DNA from: an uncultured Lactobacillus sp.
GTDB taxonomy: Bacteria > Bacillota > Bacilli > Lactobacillales > Lactobacillaceae
Direction of reading: 5' to 3'
DNA: 64,000 nucleotides
Assembly: GCA_910587695.1 (NCBI GenBank)
Contig: CAJUNC010000002.1
Coordinates: 10,966 to 74,965 of the forward strand
The notes beneath the pieces are model-generated. The model worked only from the letters and a program-made list of their open reading frames with translations, had not been told where the DNA came from and ran no database searches. Position numbers and translations under genes: made by a program. Shown piece by piece: positions 52,592 through 62,900 of the stretch (its first letter is position 1; each line of letters opens with the position of its first letter).

Positions 52592-53896
52592 ATGAGCAAT
52601 AATGAACAATTTGATGGTGAGTTTAATGAAGTTGGCTCAAATAATGGGCCGGCCAAACAGCCAGGCTCAAAGCAACGAGGGCTAGGTAAAGTATTTTTGA
52701 TCGGTCTGTGTGCTGGTGTACTTGGTGGTGGTGTAGCTGTTGGAGGCTATACTTTGTATCAAAATAACAGTACGCAACTAGCAAGTAATTCCCAAGGGAC
52801 GACGGCGACCAGCAATGTTAAGGTCAACGTCAGCACACAAACGACTAAAGCTTTTGATGCGGTCAAAGATGCAGTCGTTTCGGTCGAAGCCTATTCAGAA
52901 CAACAATCCAGTTCGTCTTTAGAAGATCTCTTTGGGCAAAATTCTGGTAACTCGACTAGTCAAACATCCACTAGTGAAGGCTCAGGAGTCATTTATAAAA
53001 AGAGCGGTAATACTGCTTATATCGTCACAAATAACCATGTGATCTCGGGAGCTAACAAAGTTGAAGTCTTGTTGAATAGTGGCAAGAAATTATCGGCTAC
53101 GGTAGTGGGACATGACTCGGTAACTGACTTGGCTGTGCTTAAGATCAACGCCAAAGATGTTAAACAAGTTGCAAGTTTTGGCAACTCGGATAATATCAAA
53201 GTTGGTGAAACAGCTTTGGCGATCGGCTCTCCCCTTGGCTCAGAATATGCCACCTCTTTGACTCAAGGTATCATTTCGGCTAAAAGTCGGACGATCAACG
53301 TAACTAACAGCAGTGGTATCACCACAGGTCAAGCCACTGTTATCCAAACTGATGCGGCTATCAATCCAGGTAACTCTGGTGGTGCTTTAGTTAACTTACA
53401 AGGTCAAGTTATCGGGATCAACTCGATGAAACTTTCAAGTACTGGTTCAAGTGAATCGACTTCAGTCGAAGGGATGGGCTTTGCGATCCCAAGTAATGAA
53501 GTGGTTTCGATCATCAACCAATTAGTTGAAAATGGGAAGGTTAAGCGTCCAGCATTGGGGATCTCGCTAGTTGATCTAGATTATATCTCTCAAAGTGCTC
53601 GAACAGATACGCTCAAGTTACCGACAGATGTTACTAGCGGTGTGGTCGTTATGAAGATCGATTCCAGTTCACCGTTGAAAGATAGTGGTATTGCTAAATA
53701 TGATGTGATCACGTCGATCGGCGGTAAGAAAGTTACCGATTTAGCGACCTTGCGCCAAGCATTATATGAACATAAGATCGGTGACACTGTTGAGATCGGT
53801 TATTATCATGAAGGTAAGCAACAGACTGCTAATGTAAAATTGACATTGGAAGCAGATGATTCCAATACGACGACATCATCGAACTCAAATGAATAA
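52592..53896 (+). CDS. htrA: HtrA/DegP-type surface serine protease
   Basis: A 434-residue protein: short cytoplasmic N-terminus, a glycine-rich membrane helix (VFLIGLCAGVLGGGVAVGGY, about residues 35-54), trypsin-like domain with His in IVTNNHVIS, Asp in SVTDLAVLKI and Ser in NPGNSGGALV, then a C-terminal PDZ domain (GVVVMKIDSSSPLKDSG). It degrades misfolded exported proteins. ATG 52592 follows AGAGGTGA. It ends in a Ser/Asn/Thr-rich tail. Confidence 0.95.
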   Translation: MSNNEQFDGEFNEVGSNNGPAKQPGSKQRGLGKVFLIGLCAGVLGGGVAVGGYTLYQNNSTQLASNSQGTTATSNVKVNVSTQTTKAFDAVKDAVVSVEAYSEQQSSSSLEDLFGQNSGNSTSQTSTSEGSGVIYKKSGNTAYIVTNNHVISGANKVEVLLNSGKKLSATVVGHDSVTDLAVLKINAKDVKQVASFGNSDNIKVGETALAIGSPLGSEYATSLTQGIISAKSRTINVTNSSGITTGQATVIQTDAAINPGNSGGALVNLQGQVIGINSMKLSSTGSSESTSVEGMGFAIPSNEVVSIINQLVENGKVKRPALGISLVDLDYISQSARTDTLKLPTDVTSGVVVMKIDSSSPLKDSGIAKYDVITSIGGKKVTDLATLRQALYEHKIGDTVEIGYYHEGKQQTANVKLTLEADDSNTTTSSNSNE

Positions 53897-53920
53897 AGTT
53901 AAATCAAAATGTTAATTATG

Positions 53921-53959
53921 AGGACGGCAACTAAGTGAAAACTTAGTACCGTCCTTTTT
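53921..53959 (+). terminator. htrA terminator
   Basis: AGGACGG and CCGTCCT enclosing CTAAGT-GAAA-ACTTAG, then TTTTT. Confidence 0.85.
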
Positions 53960-54046
53960 GGATATTGTGTATAATAATACAAGAAGATATTTAATAAGGT
54001 TGTCCCCATAAATATTGGGACAGAACAAAAGTACTCCCCAATATCT

Positions 54047-54087
54047 TGTGGTTAACTCTGTGGATATGTGGATAACTCTGTGGATAA
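54047..54087. promoter_or_regulatory. Cluster of four DnaA-box-like 9-mers upstream of rlmH
   Basis: TGTGGTTAA (54047), TGTGGATAT (54059), TGTGGATAA (54067) and TGTGGATAA (54079) all lie in the same orientation. The last two are the exact complement of the DnaA box TTATCCACA; the first two have one mismatch each. Start-to-start distances are 12, 8 and 12. In many Firmicutes rlmH and htrA lie close to the replication origin. Confidence 0.65.
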
Positions 54088-54111
54088 GTATATGAGAAAG
54101 GAATTATTTTT

Positions 54112-54591
54112 GTGAATATTAAGGTCATTTGTGTTGGAAAACTCAAAGAAAAATACTTAAAGCAAGGGATCGCTGAGTATTCCAAAAGATTAAGTAAATT
54201 TTGCAAATTTGAGGTCATTGAAGTTCCAGATGAAAAGGCGCCTGAAAGACTAAGTTTAGCCGAGATGGAAGCTGTAAAGCAAAAAGAGGGGGAACGTATT
54301 TTGCATAAAATTCGGGATAAAGAGTATGTTTATGCATTAGCGATCGAAGGTACAGAGCGTTCATCAGAAGAATTTGCCTCTGAGTTAGAAAAATTAGGAA
54401 CTTATGGGCATAGTGATCTGACATTTGTGATCGGGGGATCACTTGGATTGAGTCCAGAAGTTTTAAAGAGAGCTCAAACGAAGATATCGTTTGGACGTTT
54501 TACGTTACCGCATCAATTGATGCGCTTGGTTTTGACTGAACAGATCTATCGTGGTTTCATGATCAATAATGGTAGCCCATATCATAAGTAG
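54112..54591 (+). CDS. rlmH: 23S rRNA pseudouridine1915-N3 methyltransferase
   Basis: A 159-residue SPOUT methyltransferase with the SAM-binding knot TFVIGGSLGLSPEVL and C-terminal RLVLTEQIYRGFMINNGSPYHK in part. It modifies helix 69 of 23S rRNA. It starts with GTG nine bases after AGAAAGGA. Downstream of DnaA-like boxes and followed by a terminator. Confidence 0.96.
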   Translation: MNIKVICVGKLKEKYLKQGIAEYSKRLSKFCKFEVIEVPDEKAPERLSLAEMEAVKQKEGERILHKIRDKEYVYALAIEGTERSSEEFASELEKLGTYGHSDLTFVIGGSLGLSPEVLKRAQTKISFGRFTLPHQLMRLVLTEQIYRGFMINNGSPYHK

Positions 54592-54596
54592 ATCAT

Positions 54597-54629
54597 AAGG
54601 CTGATCCTATAAAAGGATCAGCCTTTTTT
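54597..54629 (+). terminator. rlmH terminator
   Basis: AAGGCTGATCCT and AGGATCAGCCTT, loop ATAA, T6 run. Confidence 0.9.
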
Positions 54630-54854
54630 GTTTAAAAAATTATTGTTTTGATTAAAAAAATAATATATACCAAAAATTTCTTGGAATATTTTTAAGCATA
54701 GTTAAGTTTGTCTATAAGTATGTGCAAAGGGTTTCCAATTGATTTATCGTGTATGATATTTTATTCCTAGTTATAAAAATACCTAAAAAATTTAATGTAA
54801 TATCTGTGTTGGGTATTAGTGTTTTTTTATTTTAATTAGGAGGATCTAACTAGG

Positions 54855-57800
54855 ATGGTATCGAAGAAAAATAAAAAATTGATGTTGGAAAAACAAGCAT
54901 CTAAAAAGCAACGTTATGGTCTACGCAAGTTAAGTGTTGGGGTAGCTTCGGTCTTATTAGGGATGACATTTCTAGGTGCGGGTGGTATCTCAGCTGCCGA
55001 AAATGAAAATTTAGAGACAGCTACAACAGAAAGCCAAGTTGAAACTGTCTCTGATCCTTTAAATAAGCAAACAGAAGTGGCCTTGACGCAACAAACAGAA
55101 GCTGAAAAACAAATTGATGGCCAAGCTTACGAAGAAAAAACAGTTACTCGTACGATCAACCTTTATAAAGATGATAAGTTGGTCGATACCAAAGTCCAAA
55201 CTGTAAAATTCCACAAGATCTTAGGAATTTGGTATGTCAAAGATGATGGCGCGGTAGGGATACAAAATGGTCAATTTGATGCTTATGATATTCCTGAACA
55301 AGCAGGGTATACAGCACAGATCAATGGTGTTGTCGTCAATAAAGTCGATAACATGAACGTAACAGCCGATACTCCAAATCAAGTGGTCGATGTTCATTAT
55401 GTTGCTAATACAAAAACATACACCGAAGAAAGGATCATTACCCGTACGATCAATATTTGGCATGACGATCAACTCTTTGCCACTTTCGTCCAAGATGTAG
55501 TCTTTAAACGTGAAGTGACTGAAGATCTAACAACTGGTGATAAGACTTATGGGGCTTGGGATGAACCTACTAAGATGTTCGAGAATTTTGAGATCCCCCA
55601 ATATGAAGGTTATAAGCATACAGAAGGTACAGTTCAAAATCGACTTATCGTTACTCCAGATTCAGAAAACATAGTTAACGATATCAAATATACTTCTGAA
55701 GTAGAAACAGTAACAGAACATGATACAGTAAAACGCGTGATCAATATCTACAAAGATGGTGAAAAAGTCGATGAAGTGATCCAAGTCGTAGAATTCAGTC
55801 GCGAAGGTAAAAAGAACTTAGTAACTGGCGATATCGAATGGGGCGAATGGATCGCAAAAGACGGTAAAGATATCTGGGAAGCATTCGATGCACCAGAGTA
55901 CGAAAACTACACGACAGACACGATCAAGATAGATAATAAGACTATCAAACCAGGTATGGAAGATGAAGAAGTAGATATCAAATACACCTCAAAAGTAGAA
56001 ACAGTAACAGAACATGATACAGTAAAACGCGTGATCAATATCTACAAAGATGGTGAAAAAGTCGATGAAGTGATCCAAGTCGTAGAATTCAGTCGCGAAG
56101 GTAAAAAGAACTTAGTAACTGGCGATATCGAATGGGGCGAATGGATCGCAAAAGACGGTAAAGATATCTGGGAAGCATTCGATGCACCAGAGTACGAAAA
56201 CTACACGACAGACACGATCAAGATAGATAATAAGACTATCAAACCAGGTATGGAAGATGAAGACGAAAAGATCTACTATACCTCCAAAGTGGATACACGG
56301 ATCGAATACAGTACAGTAAAACGAGTGATCGGGATCTATTTGGATGGTAAACGAGTCGATGAAGTGACGCAAAGTGTAACGTTCAAACGTGAAGTAAAGA
56401 CAAACTTAGCGACAGGCGAAGTAACATATGGTGAATGGGACCGCCCAGAAGATATCTGGGAAGCATTCGATGCACCAGAGTACGAAAACTACACGACAGA
56501 TACGATCAAGATCGATAATAAGACCATCAAACCAGGTATGGAAGATGAAGACGAAAAGATCTACTATACCTCCAAAGTGGATACACGGATCGAATACAGT
56601 ACAGTAAAACGAGTGATCGGGATCTATTTGGATGGTAAACGAGTCGATGAAGTGACGCAAAGTGTAACGTTCAAACGTGAAGTAAAGACAAACTTAGCGA
56701 CAGGCGAAGTAACATATGGTGAATGGGACCGCCCAGAAGATATCTGGGAAGCATTTGATGCACCAGAGTACGAGAACTACACGACAGATACGATCAAGAT
56801 CGATAATAAGACTATCAAACCAGGTATGGGAGATGAAGACGAAAAGATCTACTATACCTCCAAAGTGGATACACGGATCGAATACAGTACAGTAAAACGA
56901 GTGATCGGGATCTATTTGGATGGTAAACGAGTCGATGAAGTGACGCAAAGTGTAACGTTCAAACGTGAAGTAAAGACAAACTTAGCGACAGGCGAAGTAA
57001 CATATGGTGAATGGGACCGCCCAGAAGATATCTGGGAAGCATTTGATGCACCAGAGTACGAGAACTACACGACAGATACGATCAAGATCGATAATAAGAC
57101 TATCAAACCAGGTATGGGAGATGAAGAGACCGCTATCTATTATACAGCGAGCATTCAAACCGAATTGGAAGAACGAGTGATCAATCGGACGATCATTTGG
57201 AATATGCCAGATGGTACGACACGAGAAGAGGTCCAAAGTGTGACATTCAAACGCGAAGTAAAGACAAACTTAGTGACAGGTGAAGTGACTTGTGGTGAAT
57301 GGGACCTAGCTCTAACTAAATTTGAGGCTGAGAAGTCACCTGAGATCGAAGGGTATGTGCCTTCGATAAGAGAAGTTGAAGAGATCATTGTAGACCCAGA
57401 TAGCCAAAGTACAAAAGTCGTGATCGATTACTATAAAATCGATCAAGAATCTAAAGATGTAAAAAGAACATTTACTGTTCGAGTCGTTGATGGTATCTTG
57501 CCTCGAAGTTTATCTATTGGTGGTGATGGCTCACAACATGTTCAAGTTGTAACATTTATCCGAACTGTTTATTTAAATGCAGAAGGTAAGGTCGTTGCTT
57601 ATGGTGATTGGGAGAAAGCTGAAGAAAAATTTGAAGGGTTTGCGATCCCACAACTTGAAGGTTATACTACTCGACGAACGGCTATTGAAGAACAAATAGT
57701 GACCCCAGATATGGAAGACGTGGAAGATGAGATCTTGTATGTAGCCTATGCATCACACGAAGACACTAAAGAAGTTATCCGTAAAATCACGATCACAGAC

Positions 57801-58688
57801 CCAGATGGTAAGACACATGTTGTTGAACAAAAAGCGACCTTTACACGTCAGATATTGATCGATCAGTTTACTGGACAAAAAACTGTGGGTGACTGGAGTG
57901 TTGAAAAAAGTACACTTGATGGGATCGACTTGCCAGAAGTTGAAGGCTATAAACCATCACAACAAGTTGAAGCCTTAGAGGTAACACCTGATTCAGAAGA
58001 TATCGAAGTGACCATCACTTATGAAAAAGTGACCCCAGAGACTCCAGAAGGTCCAGGTAACGAAGAAGAGACGCCAGGAACTCCAGAAGGCCCAGGTAAC
58101 GAAGAAGAGACGCCAGGAACTCCAGAAGGTCCAGGTAACGAAGAAGAGACGCCAGGAACTCCAGAAGGCCCAGGTAACGAAGAAGAGACGCCAGGAACTC
58201 CAGAAGGTCCAGGTAACGAAGAAGAGACGCCAGGAACTCCAGAAGGCCCAAGTAACGAAGAAGAGACGCCAGGAACTCCAGGAAATTCAGGTAACGAAGA
58301 AGAGACGCCAGGAACTCCAGAAGGCCCAGGTAACGAAGAAGAGATGCCAGAGGCTCCAGAAGATCCAAGCAATGGCGGAAAAATTCCAGGAGCTTCAGAA
58401 GGATCAAATGATGATAAACAAAAAGATCTAAGTGGTTTAGAAAATGGTGAAGAATTTGAAACGGTATATCTATCAAGTAAAAAGAATATGCCAACAAGTT
58501 CTCTGAATAGTAGTGGCTCAAGCAAAGATACTACAAGCAGTGGATCGAAAATGCTTAGTGCAAATTCAGAATTACCAGCATTGGGTGAAAAGTCTGTTGA
58601 TCAAAAAGGTTTAGGCGCATTATTTGCCGCTATTGCATGTGTACCATTGTTCTTTATTACAAAGTCAAAGAGACGCTACGATAAGTAG
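54855..58688 (+). CDS. Wall-anchored mucus-binding-type adhesin with ten Mub-like repeats
   Basis: A 1277-residue surface protein. A YSIRK-like signal (RYGLRKLSVGVASVLLG, residues 20-36) is probably cleaved near ISAA at 48. Residues from about 95 to 1095 form ten Mub/MucB2-like domains of about 95 residues (pattern RxINIYxDGxxVxExxQxVxFxR, TGExxxGEW, GYxxxxxxIDxxxIxPxxxD). Domains 3-4 and 5-7 are almost identical. A proline-rich spacer of eight 13-residue units (ETPGTPEGPGNEE) leads to the C-terminal sorting region. There the motif reads LPALGE instead of LPxTG, followed by a hydrophobic span and KSKRR. It probably binds mucin glycans. GGAGG lies nine bases before the start. Confidence 0.9.
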   Translation: MVSKKNKKLMLEKQASKKQRYGLRKLSVGVASVLLGMTFLGAGGISAAENENLETATTESQVETVSDPLNKQTEVALTQQTEAEKQIDGQAYEEKTVTRTINLYKDDKLVDTKVQTVKFHKILGIWYVKDDGAVGIQNGQFDAYDIPEQAGYTAQINGVVVNKVDNMNVTADTPNQVVDVHYVANTKTYTEERIITRTINIWHDDQLFATFVQDVVFKREVTEDLTTGDKTYGAWDEPTKMFENFEIPQYEGYKHTEGTVQNRLIVTPDSENIVNDIKYTSEVETVTEHDTVKRVINIYKDGEKVDEVIQVVEFSREGKKNLVTGDIEWGEWIAKDGKDIWEAFDAPEYENYTTDTIKIDNKTIKPGMEDEEVDIKYTSKVETVTEHDTVKRVINIYKDGEKVDEVIQVVEFSREGKKNLVTGDIEWGEWIAKDGKDIWEAFDAPEYENYTTDTIKIDNKTIKPGMEDEDEKIYYTSKVDTRIEYSTVKRVIGIYLDGKRVDEVTQSVTFKREVKTNLATGEVTYGEWDRPEDIWEAFDAPEYENYTTDTIKIDNKTIKPGMEDEDEKIYYTSKVDTRIEYSTVKRVIGIYLDGKRVDEVTQSVTFKREVKTNLATGEVTYGEWDRPEDIWEAFDAPEYENYTTDTIKIDNKTIKPGMGDEDEKIYYTSKVDTRIEYSTVKRVIGIYLDGKRVDEVTQSVTFKREVKTNLATGEVTYGEWDRPEDIWEAFDAPEYENYTTDTIKIDNKTIKPGMGDEETAIYYTASIQTELEERVINRTIIWNMPDGTTREEVQSVTFKREVKTNLVTGEVTCGEWDLALTKFEAEKSPEIEGYVPSIREVEEIIVDPDSQSTKVVIDYYKIDQESKDVKRTFTVRVVDGILPRSLSIGGDGSQHVQVVTFIRTVYLNAEGKVVAYGDWEKAEEKFEGFAIPQLEGYTTRRTAIEEQIVTPDMEDVEDEILYVAYASHEDTKEVIRKITITDPDGKTHVVEQKATFTRQILIDQFTGQKTVGDWSVEKSTLDGIDLPEVEGYKPSQQVEALEVTPDSEDIEVTITYEKVTPETPEGPGNEEETPGTPEGPGNEEETPGTPEGPGNEEETPGTPEGPGNEEETPGTPEGPGNEEETPGTPEGPSNEEETPGTPGNSGNEEETPGTPEGPGNEEEMPEAPEDPSNGGKIPGASEGSNDDKQKDLSGLENGEEFETVYLSSKKNMPTSSLNSSGSSKDTTSSGSKMLSANSELPALGEKSVDQKGLGALFAAIACVPLFFITKSKRRYDK
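55701..57130 (+). repeat. Five near-identical Mub repeats (2 x 294 bp, 3 x 288 bp)
   Basis: Type A repeats start at 55701 and 55995 (98 residues each). Type B starts at 56289, 56577 and 56865 (96 residues each). The first halves differ between types, while the second half (from DIWEAFDAPEYENYTTDT) is shared by all five, so the copies have been shuffled or homogenised. The last three differ by only a few bases (E/G in GMxDE). Confidence 0.9.
58041..58352 (+). repeat. Eight 39-bp tandem repeats encoding the proline-rich wall spacer
   Basis: Units start at 58041, 58080, 58119, 58158, 58197, 58236, 58275 and 58314. The first six alternate between GAAGGTCCA and GAAGGCCCA, which points to duplication of 78-bp pairs. 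The seventh unit diverges (GTPGNSGNEE). Long minus-strand open frames over this region are repeat artefacts. Confidence 0.9.
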
Positions 58689-58751
58689 AAAATATAATAA
58701 AAACCATTCGGAACAACTAAATGTTCTGAATGGTTTTTTAGTGTATTGTGA

Positions 58752-59621
58752 TCAAGTTTCAAAAACACGACGATAGTTACCTAATTCAGCATCAGTAGCT
58801 TGAGTGCTAAGAAAGGCGTTAGGATCGATGGCTTGAACTAGTTGCTTGAGATAATTTAACTGACCTTTTTGAGCTACGATGATGATAATATCGGTATTTT
58901 CACCGGTATAGATCCCAGTTCCTTTAACTAAAGTTGCACCGTGAACAAATTTTTTCAGGGCTTCGATGATCGGTGCTGAGTTCTTGGTAAAGAGTAAAAT
59001 ATTAACGTCTTTTTGAAGTACAAAGACAGAATCCATCAAGTAGCTAGTGATCAACATACCTAATAGGCTGTAAACACTACGACCGAGATCAAAGAATAAA
59101 GCAGTTATGATCAAAGTTCCACTATTTAAAAGGTTGCTCAAAAAACCAGCCTTCTTATGGTAGTGCAATTGGATATAGTTGATGATGATGTCAGTTCCAC
59201 CAGTCGAAAAACCATTGTTAAAACAAAAACCGATCCCGATACCGACTAAGGCTGATCCGACTAGTGTGTTGGTCAATTGGTCGTGTACGATCATTGTTTG
59301 TGGCACGATGTGTAAAAAGATGATGTTTGAACCGACCGCTAAGAGTGAGTAGGTAATATATCTTATCCCAAAAACACGCCAAGCAAATAAAAAAAGCGGG
59401 ACGTTAAATATGATCAAAAGAGTGCTCATGCTGAGTTGGATGTTGAAAGTTGCTAAAATAGCTTGAAGTAGCTGAGCGATCCCGGTCACACCAACAGAGT
59501 AGGATTGGGCATTGTTTAAGAATAAATTTATGGCTAGGGCTGAAAGTAAGCCGTAGAAAAGTGCGAAAAAACAATTCCGAAGTTCTTTTTTACGATGTAA
59601 AAACGAAAAAAATTTGAACAA
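58752..59621 (-). CDS. YitT-family membrane protein
   Basis: A 289-residue protein: five to six membrane segments (NCFFALFYGLLSALAINLFL, then GIGIGFCFNNGFSTGGTDII) and a C-terminal soluble DUF2179 domain (VHGATLVKGTGIYTGENTDI). This combination defines the YitT/YvjA family, possible transporters of unknown substrate. The start is TTG 59621, with AAAGGAGG about seven bases upstream. It lies between the two adhesin genes in opposite orientation. Confidence 0.9.
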   Translation of the reverse strand: MFKFFSFLHRKKELRNCFFALFYGLLSALAINLFLNNAQSYSVGVTGIAQLLQAILATFNIQLSMSTLLIIFNVPLFLFAWRVFGIRYITYSLLAVGSNIIFLHIVPQTMIVHDQLTNTLVGSALVGIGIGFCFNNGFSTGGTDIIINYIQLHYHKKAGFLSNLLNSGTLIITALFFDLGRSVYSLLGMLITSYLMDSVFVLQKDVNILLFTKNSAPIIEALKKFVHGATLVKGTGIYTGENTDIIIIVAQKGQLNYLKQLVQAIDPNAFLSTQATDAELGNYRRVFET

Positions 59622-59931
59622 AATAAAACCTCCTTTAAATAAGAATTAGCTAATAGGATTATACACCTGTCGAGATACAGTTTTAAACTGAAAAAGTAGC
59701 AAATATCATTATATATAGATGATATATTTTAGGGTATTATAAAATTCTAAATTAAATAAAAAATAATTTATATTAGAAGTATTTGTTGTAAAAAAGCGTA
59801 AAACAAGAATTATCCATCTTTAAAATAAAAAACACCTATTTAAAAATTAAAAATTATTTAATATTATAGTGTTGAGGTAGTAAATTATCTTATTTCCTTT
59901 AAAGAAAATTAAAAATGGAGGTTTTGGTGGA
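59622..59931. other. AT-rich intergenic region before the second adhesin
   Basis: About 310 bases, very AT-rich, between divergent genes. It must hold the promoters of both, but no convincing -35/-10 pair, hairpin or repeat stands out. GGAGG near 59918 is the ribosome site of the adhesin. Confidence 0.4.
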
Positions 59932-62900
59932 ATGCTCTCAAAAAATAATAAAAACCTATATTCTCAAAAAATGGAGCCTAAACAGCAACGTTTTGCGATC
60001 AAGAAGTTTACTGTAGGGGTAGCTTCTGTGTTGATCGGGACAACGTTTGCGATTCATGCTGGAAGTGTTTCAGCGGATGAAGCAGTAGCTGAAAATACAG
60101 TATCTGAAGTGGTGGAAGATAAAACAGATACTGTAAGTGACAAGGAAGTAACTTTAACAAACACTGATCCAGCTGCAGGTGAAGATAGTACATCTGATAC
60201 AGTTGCAGAAACAGACAGCACAAGTACCGCAAATACTGATGCTGTAGCCACAAGTCCAGAAAATGCGCAAACCCAAGCGGATGAGGCAAACCCAACAGCA
60301 GCTACTACTGAAAATGAAGTAGCTGTGCAAAATACAAAAGAAGCTGAAGCGACAAATACAACGGAAGAAGCTATTGCTCCGGCTCCTGTGCGTACAACAG
60401 CATTTAGAGCCGCTACAGACACAACAGATGATACTACAGCTACACCAGGTGATCCTAATACACCTGTTTCAGCGGCACTACAAGAAGAATTAGAAAAGAA
60501 TGCCGTCTATAGTCCTGGTGTACAAAACGCAAAGAAGAGTTATGCTGGTAAAGCATGGCTTCAAACAACTGGAACAGCGATGAATAGCTTTGGTAGTGGA
60601 GATGTTCCAATGGCTGGTGTCAAGGTCTATTTGCAATGGGTAAATGGCAAAGGTCATGTTTCTAAAGTTTACTACACAACTTCTGAAGCTGATGGAACAT
60701 TTGTTATCAATTTAGATCATCCAGAATTGGAAAATGGTAATGAATTCAAATTAGCAGGTGATCCTAAGTTTGCGATCAGAACATGGGTCACAAATCCTGA
60801 TCCAGAAAAGTACAATGTTGTAAAGCAAGGTGATGGGATCTATGGTTTCCATACACGTACAAATCGTAACAATGAATCTTGGGACTTTACAGCTGGTGTC
60901 AATCGGATCGTTAACTCAATGGTCATCTTCCAAGATAAGGTCGGAGAAGATACTTGGTTGTTCAAACCAGAAGATCAATGGGAAAAATCACCTAACGAAA
61001 GTGGCGAATGGCCTGATCAAGGAGCTTACGGAACTGCTAGAGGTACTGTTTGGTTTGAAAACGGAGACTATGCAGGTTCTTTAGCTAACCAATGGATCAA
61101 TGATGGAAACGACGTTAAGGCAACAGGTACAAAGGTCGTTGCTTCATACTTAAATGATGAAGTTACCCGTCAGTTAGATGAATGGAAGAAAAACAATGAT
61201 GGTTACCAAGTTGATGACATGCGCAAAGCTCAAGCAGAGATCATCAAAGCCTATCAGGAAGCTAATGGTGTAGGCTCACATATTGCTGAAACAGTAGTTG
61301 GAGTAGCTAAAGCTGATGGTACCTACTATATCCCATTTAGAGGCCTTTATGGTATTAGCGCTACAAAACAAAATAGTGGTGCCAAGATCTCTTGGACGAT
61401 CACTGATGAGGAGTATGGAAAGCTTGTAAGTGATGCTGATGTTAGCCATAATAAAGTAATGGTCTGGAATGGAACGATTGGACAAAAACACCGCCATATC
61501 AACCAAGATTATATGTATATCGCGCCATTGATCGATAATTACAATGTTTGGAATAATGCTTTTCCATCAAATATTTTCCAAAATCCAGCTGATAAGTTCT
61601 TGACTATGGTTCAATCGTCCTACAACATTGGAGCGATCAATTTTGCTATCATGGCACCACAACCGATGATCGATGCTTTAGGGTATGATGCAAGTGGTAA
61701 GAACAACGCTTTTGCAGGTGATAAAGTTGAAGCTACGATCGGTGGGCTATTGCCATCACGTGAATATCAAGTTCAATGGTTCAGAGATGGTGTTGCAGTA
61801 GGTGATCCAGTGACGATCGTGTCAACAGTGGATGGTACTTTTGCGCCTGCAGATTCTACATCATATACAATTCCAGATGATCTTACAGGTGAAACCAACT
61901 TTACAGTAGCTGTTTTTGAACAAGGAACAAATACTAAGAGTTTAGATAACGCATTAGCATTAGATTTATTATTGGCAGCAGTACCAACAGCTGATTCTTA
62001 TGTGCCTGTTTACAAAGAAGTTGAAGGTACTGTAGGAGAAGAAGCGACAGTTGAAGCACCTACATTTAAAGATAAAGAAACTGACGGCACTGAAGTTCAA
62101 ATGCCAGAAGGTACTAAATTTGCGACTGCGACAACGGATGAAGAAAAGCAAAAAGCTAAATTACCAGCTGATGCAACTGTTATTGATCCAGCAAATGTTA
62201 CAGTCGATGAAGCAACTGGCAAGATCACAGTCAAAGGTGAAGGGTTACCAACTAAAGGAACTTATGTAACTCCAGTAGTGGTGACCTATCCAGATGGCTC
62301 AAAAGACTATACCTATGCGACTGTTAATGTAGCTAAGGATTACGCCGAAACATACACAGCAAATGGTGGTACGATCAATAAAGATCTAGGACAACCGACA
62401 ACAAATGAAGATCTTGCTAAAGCTGTAACATATACCAAAGATGGTAATGATGTTGCAGCGCCAGAAGGAACTACGGTTGCGCCTAAGGAAGGTACGACTT
62501 TACCAGATGGAAATACTCCGGGAGTTTATGAGATTCCGACAGTTGTAACTTATCCAGATAACACAACGGATGAAGTAACAGTAACAGTTGTTGTAGGTAA
62601 TGTTATCCCAGTTGATGATCCAACAAAACCGACTCCAGAGGGTTATGTAAGAGTTACATTTGCTCCAGGAGATCATGGTAAATTTACTGATGGCACGACA
62701 ACTATCTATGATGTGAAAAAAGGTACCGCTAAGGCTGATCTAGACAAAGTTGTGCCAGAAGTAACACCAGAAGATGATTACTTGCATACTGGTTGGTCAC
62801 CAGAACTTCCAGCTACTGTTGAAGAACAGGGAACGTATACTGCTCAATACGAGCAAAAGGATAATGTCCAATATAAAGCTACATTTGGTGAACTTACTAA

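Noticed and set aside
58015..58525. Two long overlapping minus-strand frames of 168 codons over the proline-rich repeat region
   Set aside because: They are products of the 39-bp repeat read on the other strand, with low-complexity translations and no ribosome site; the plus-strand adhesin is clearly the gene.
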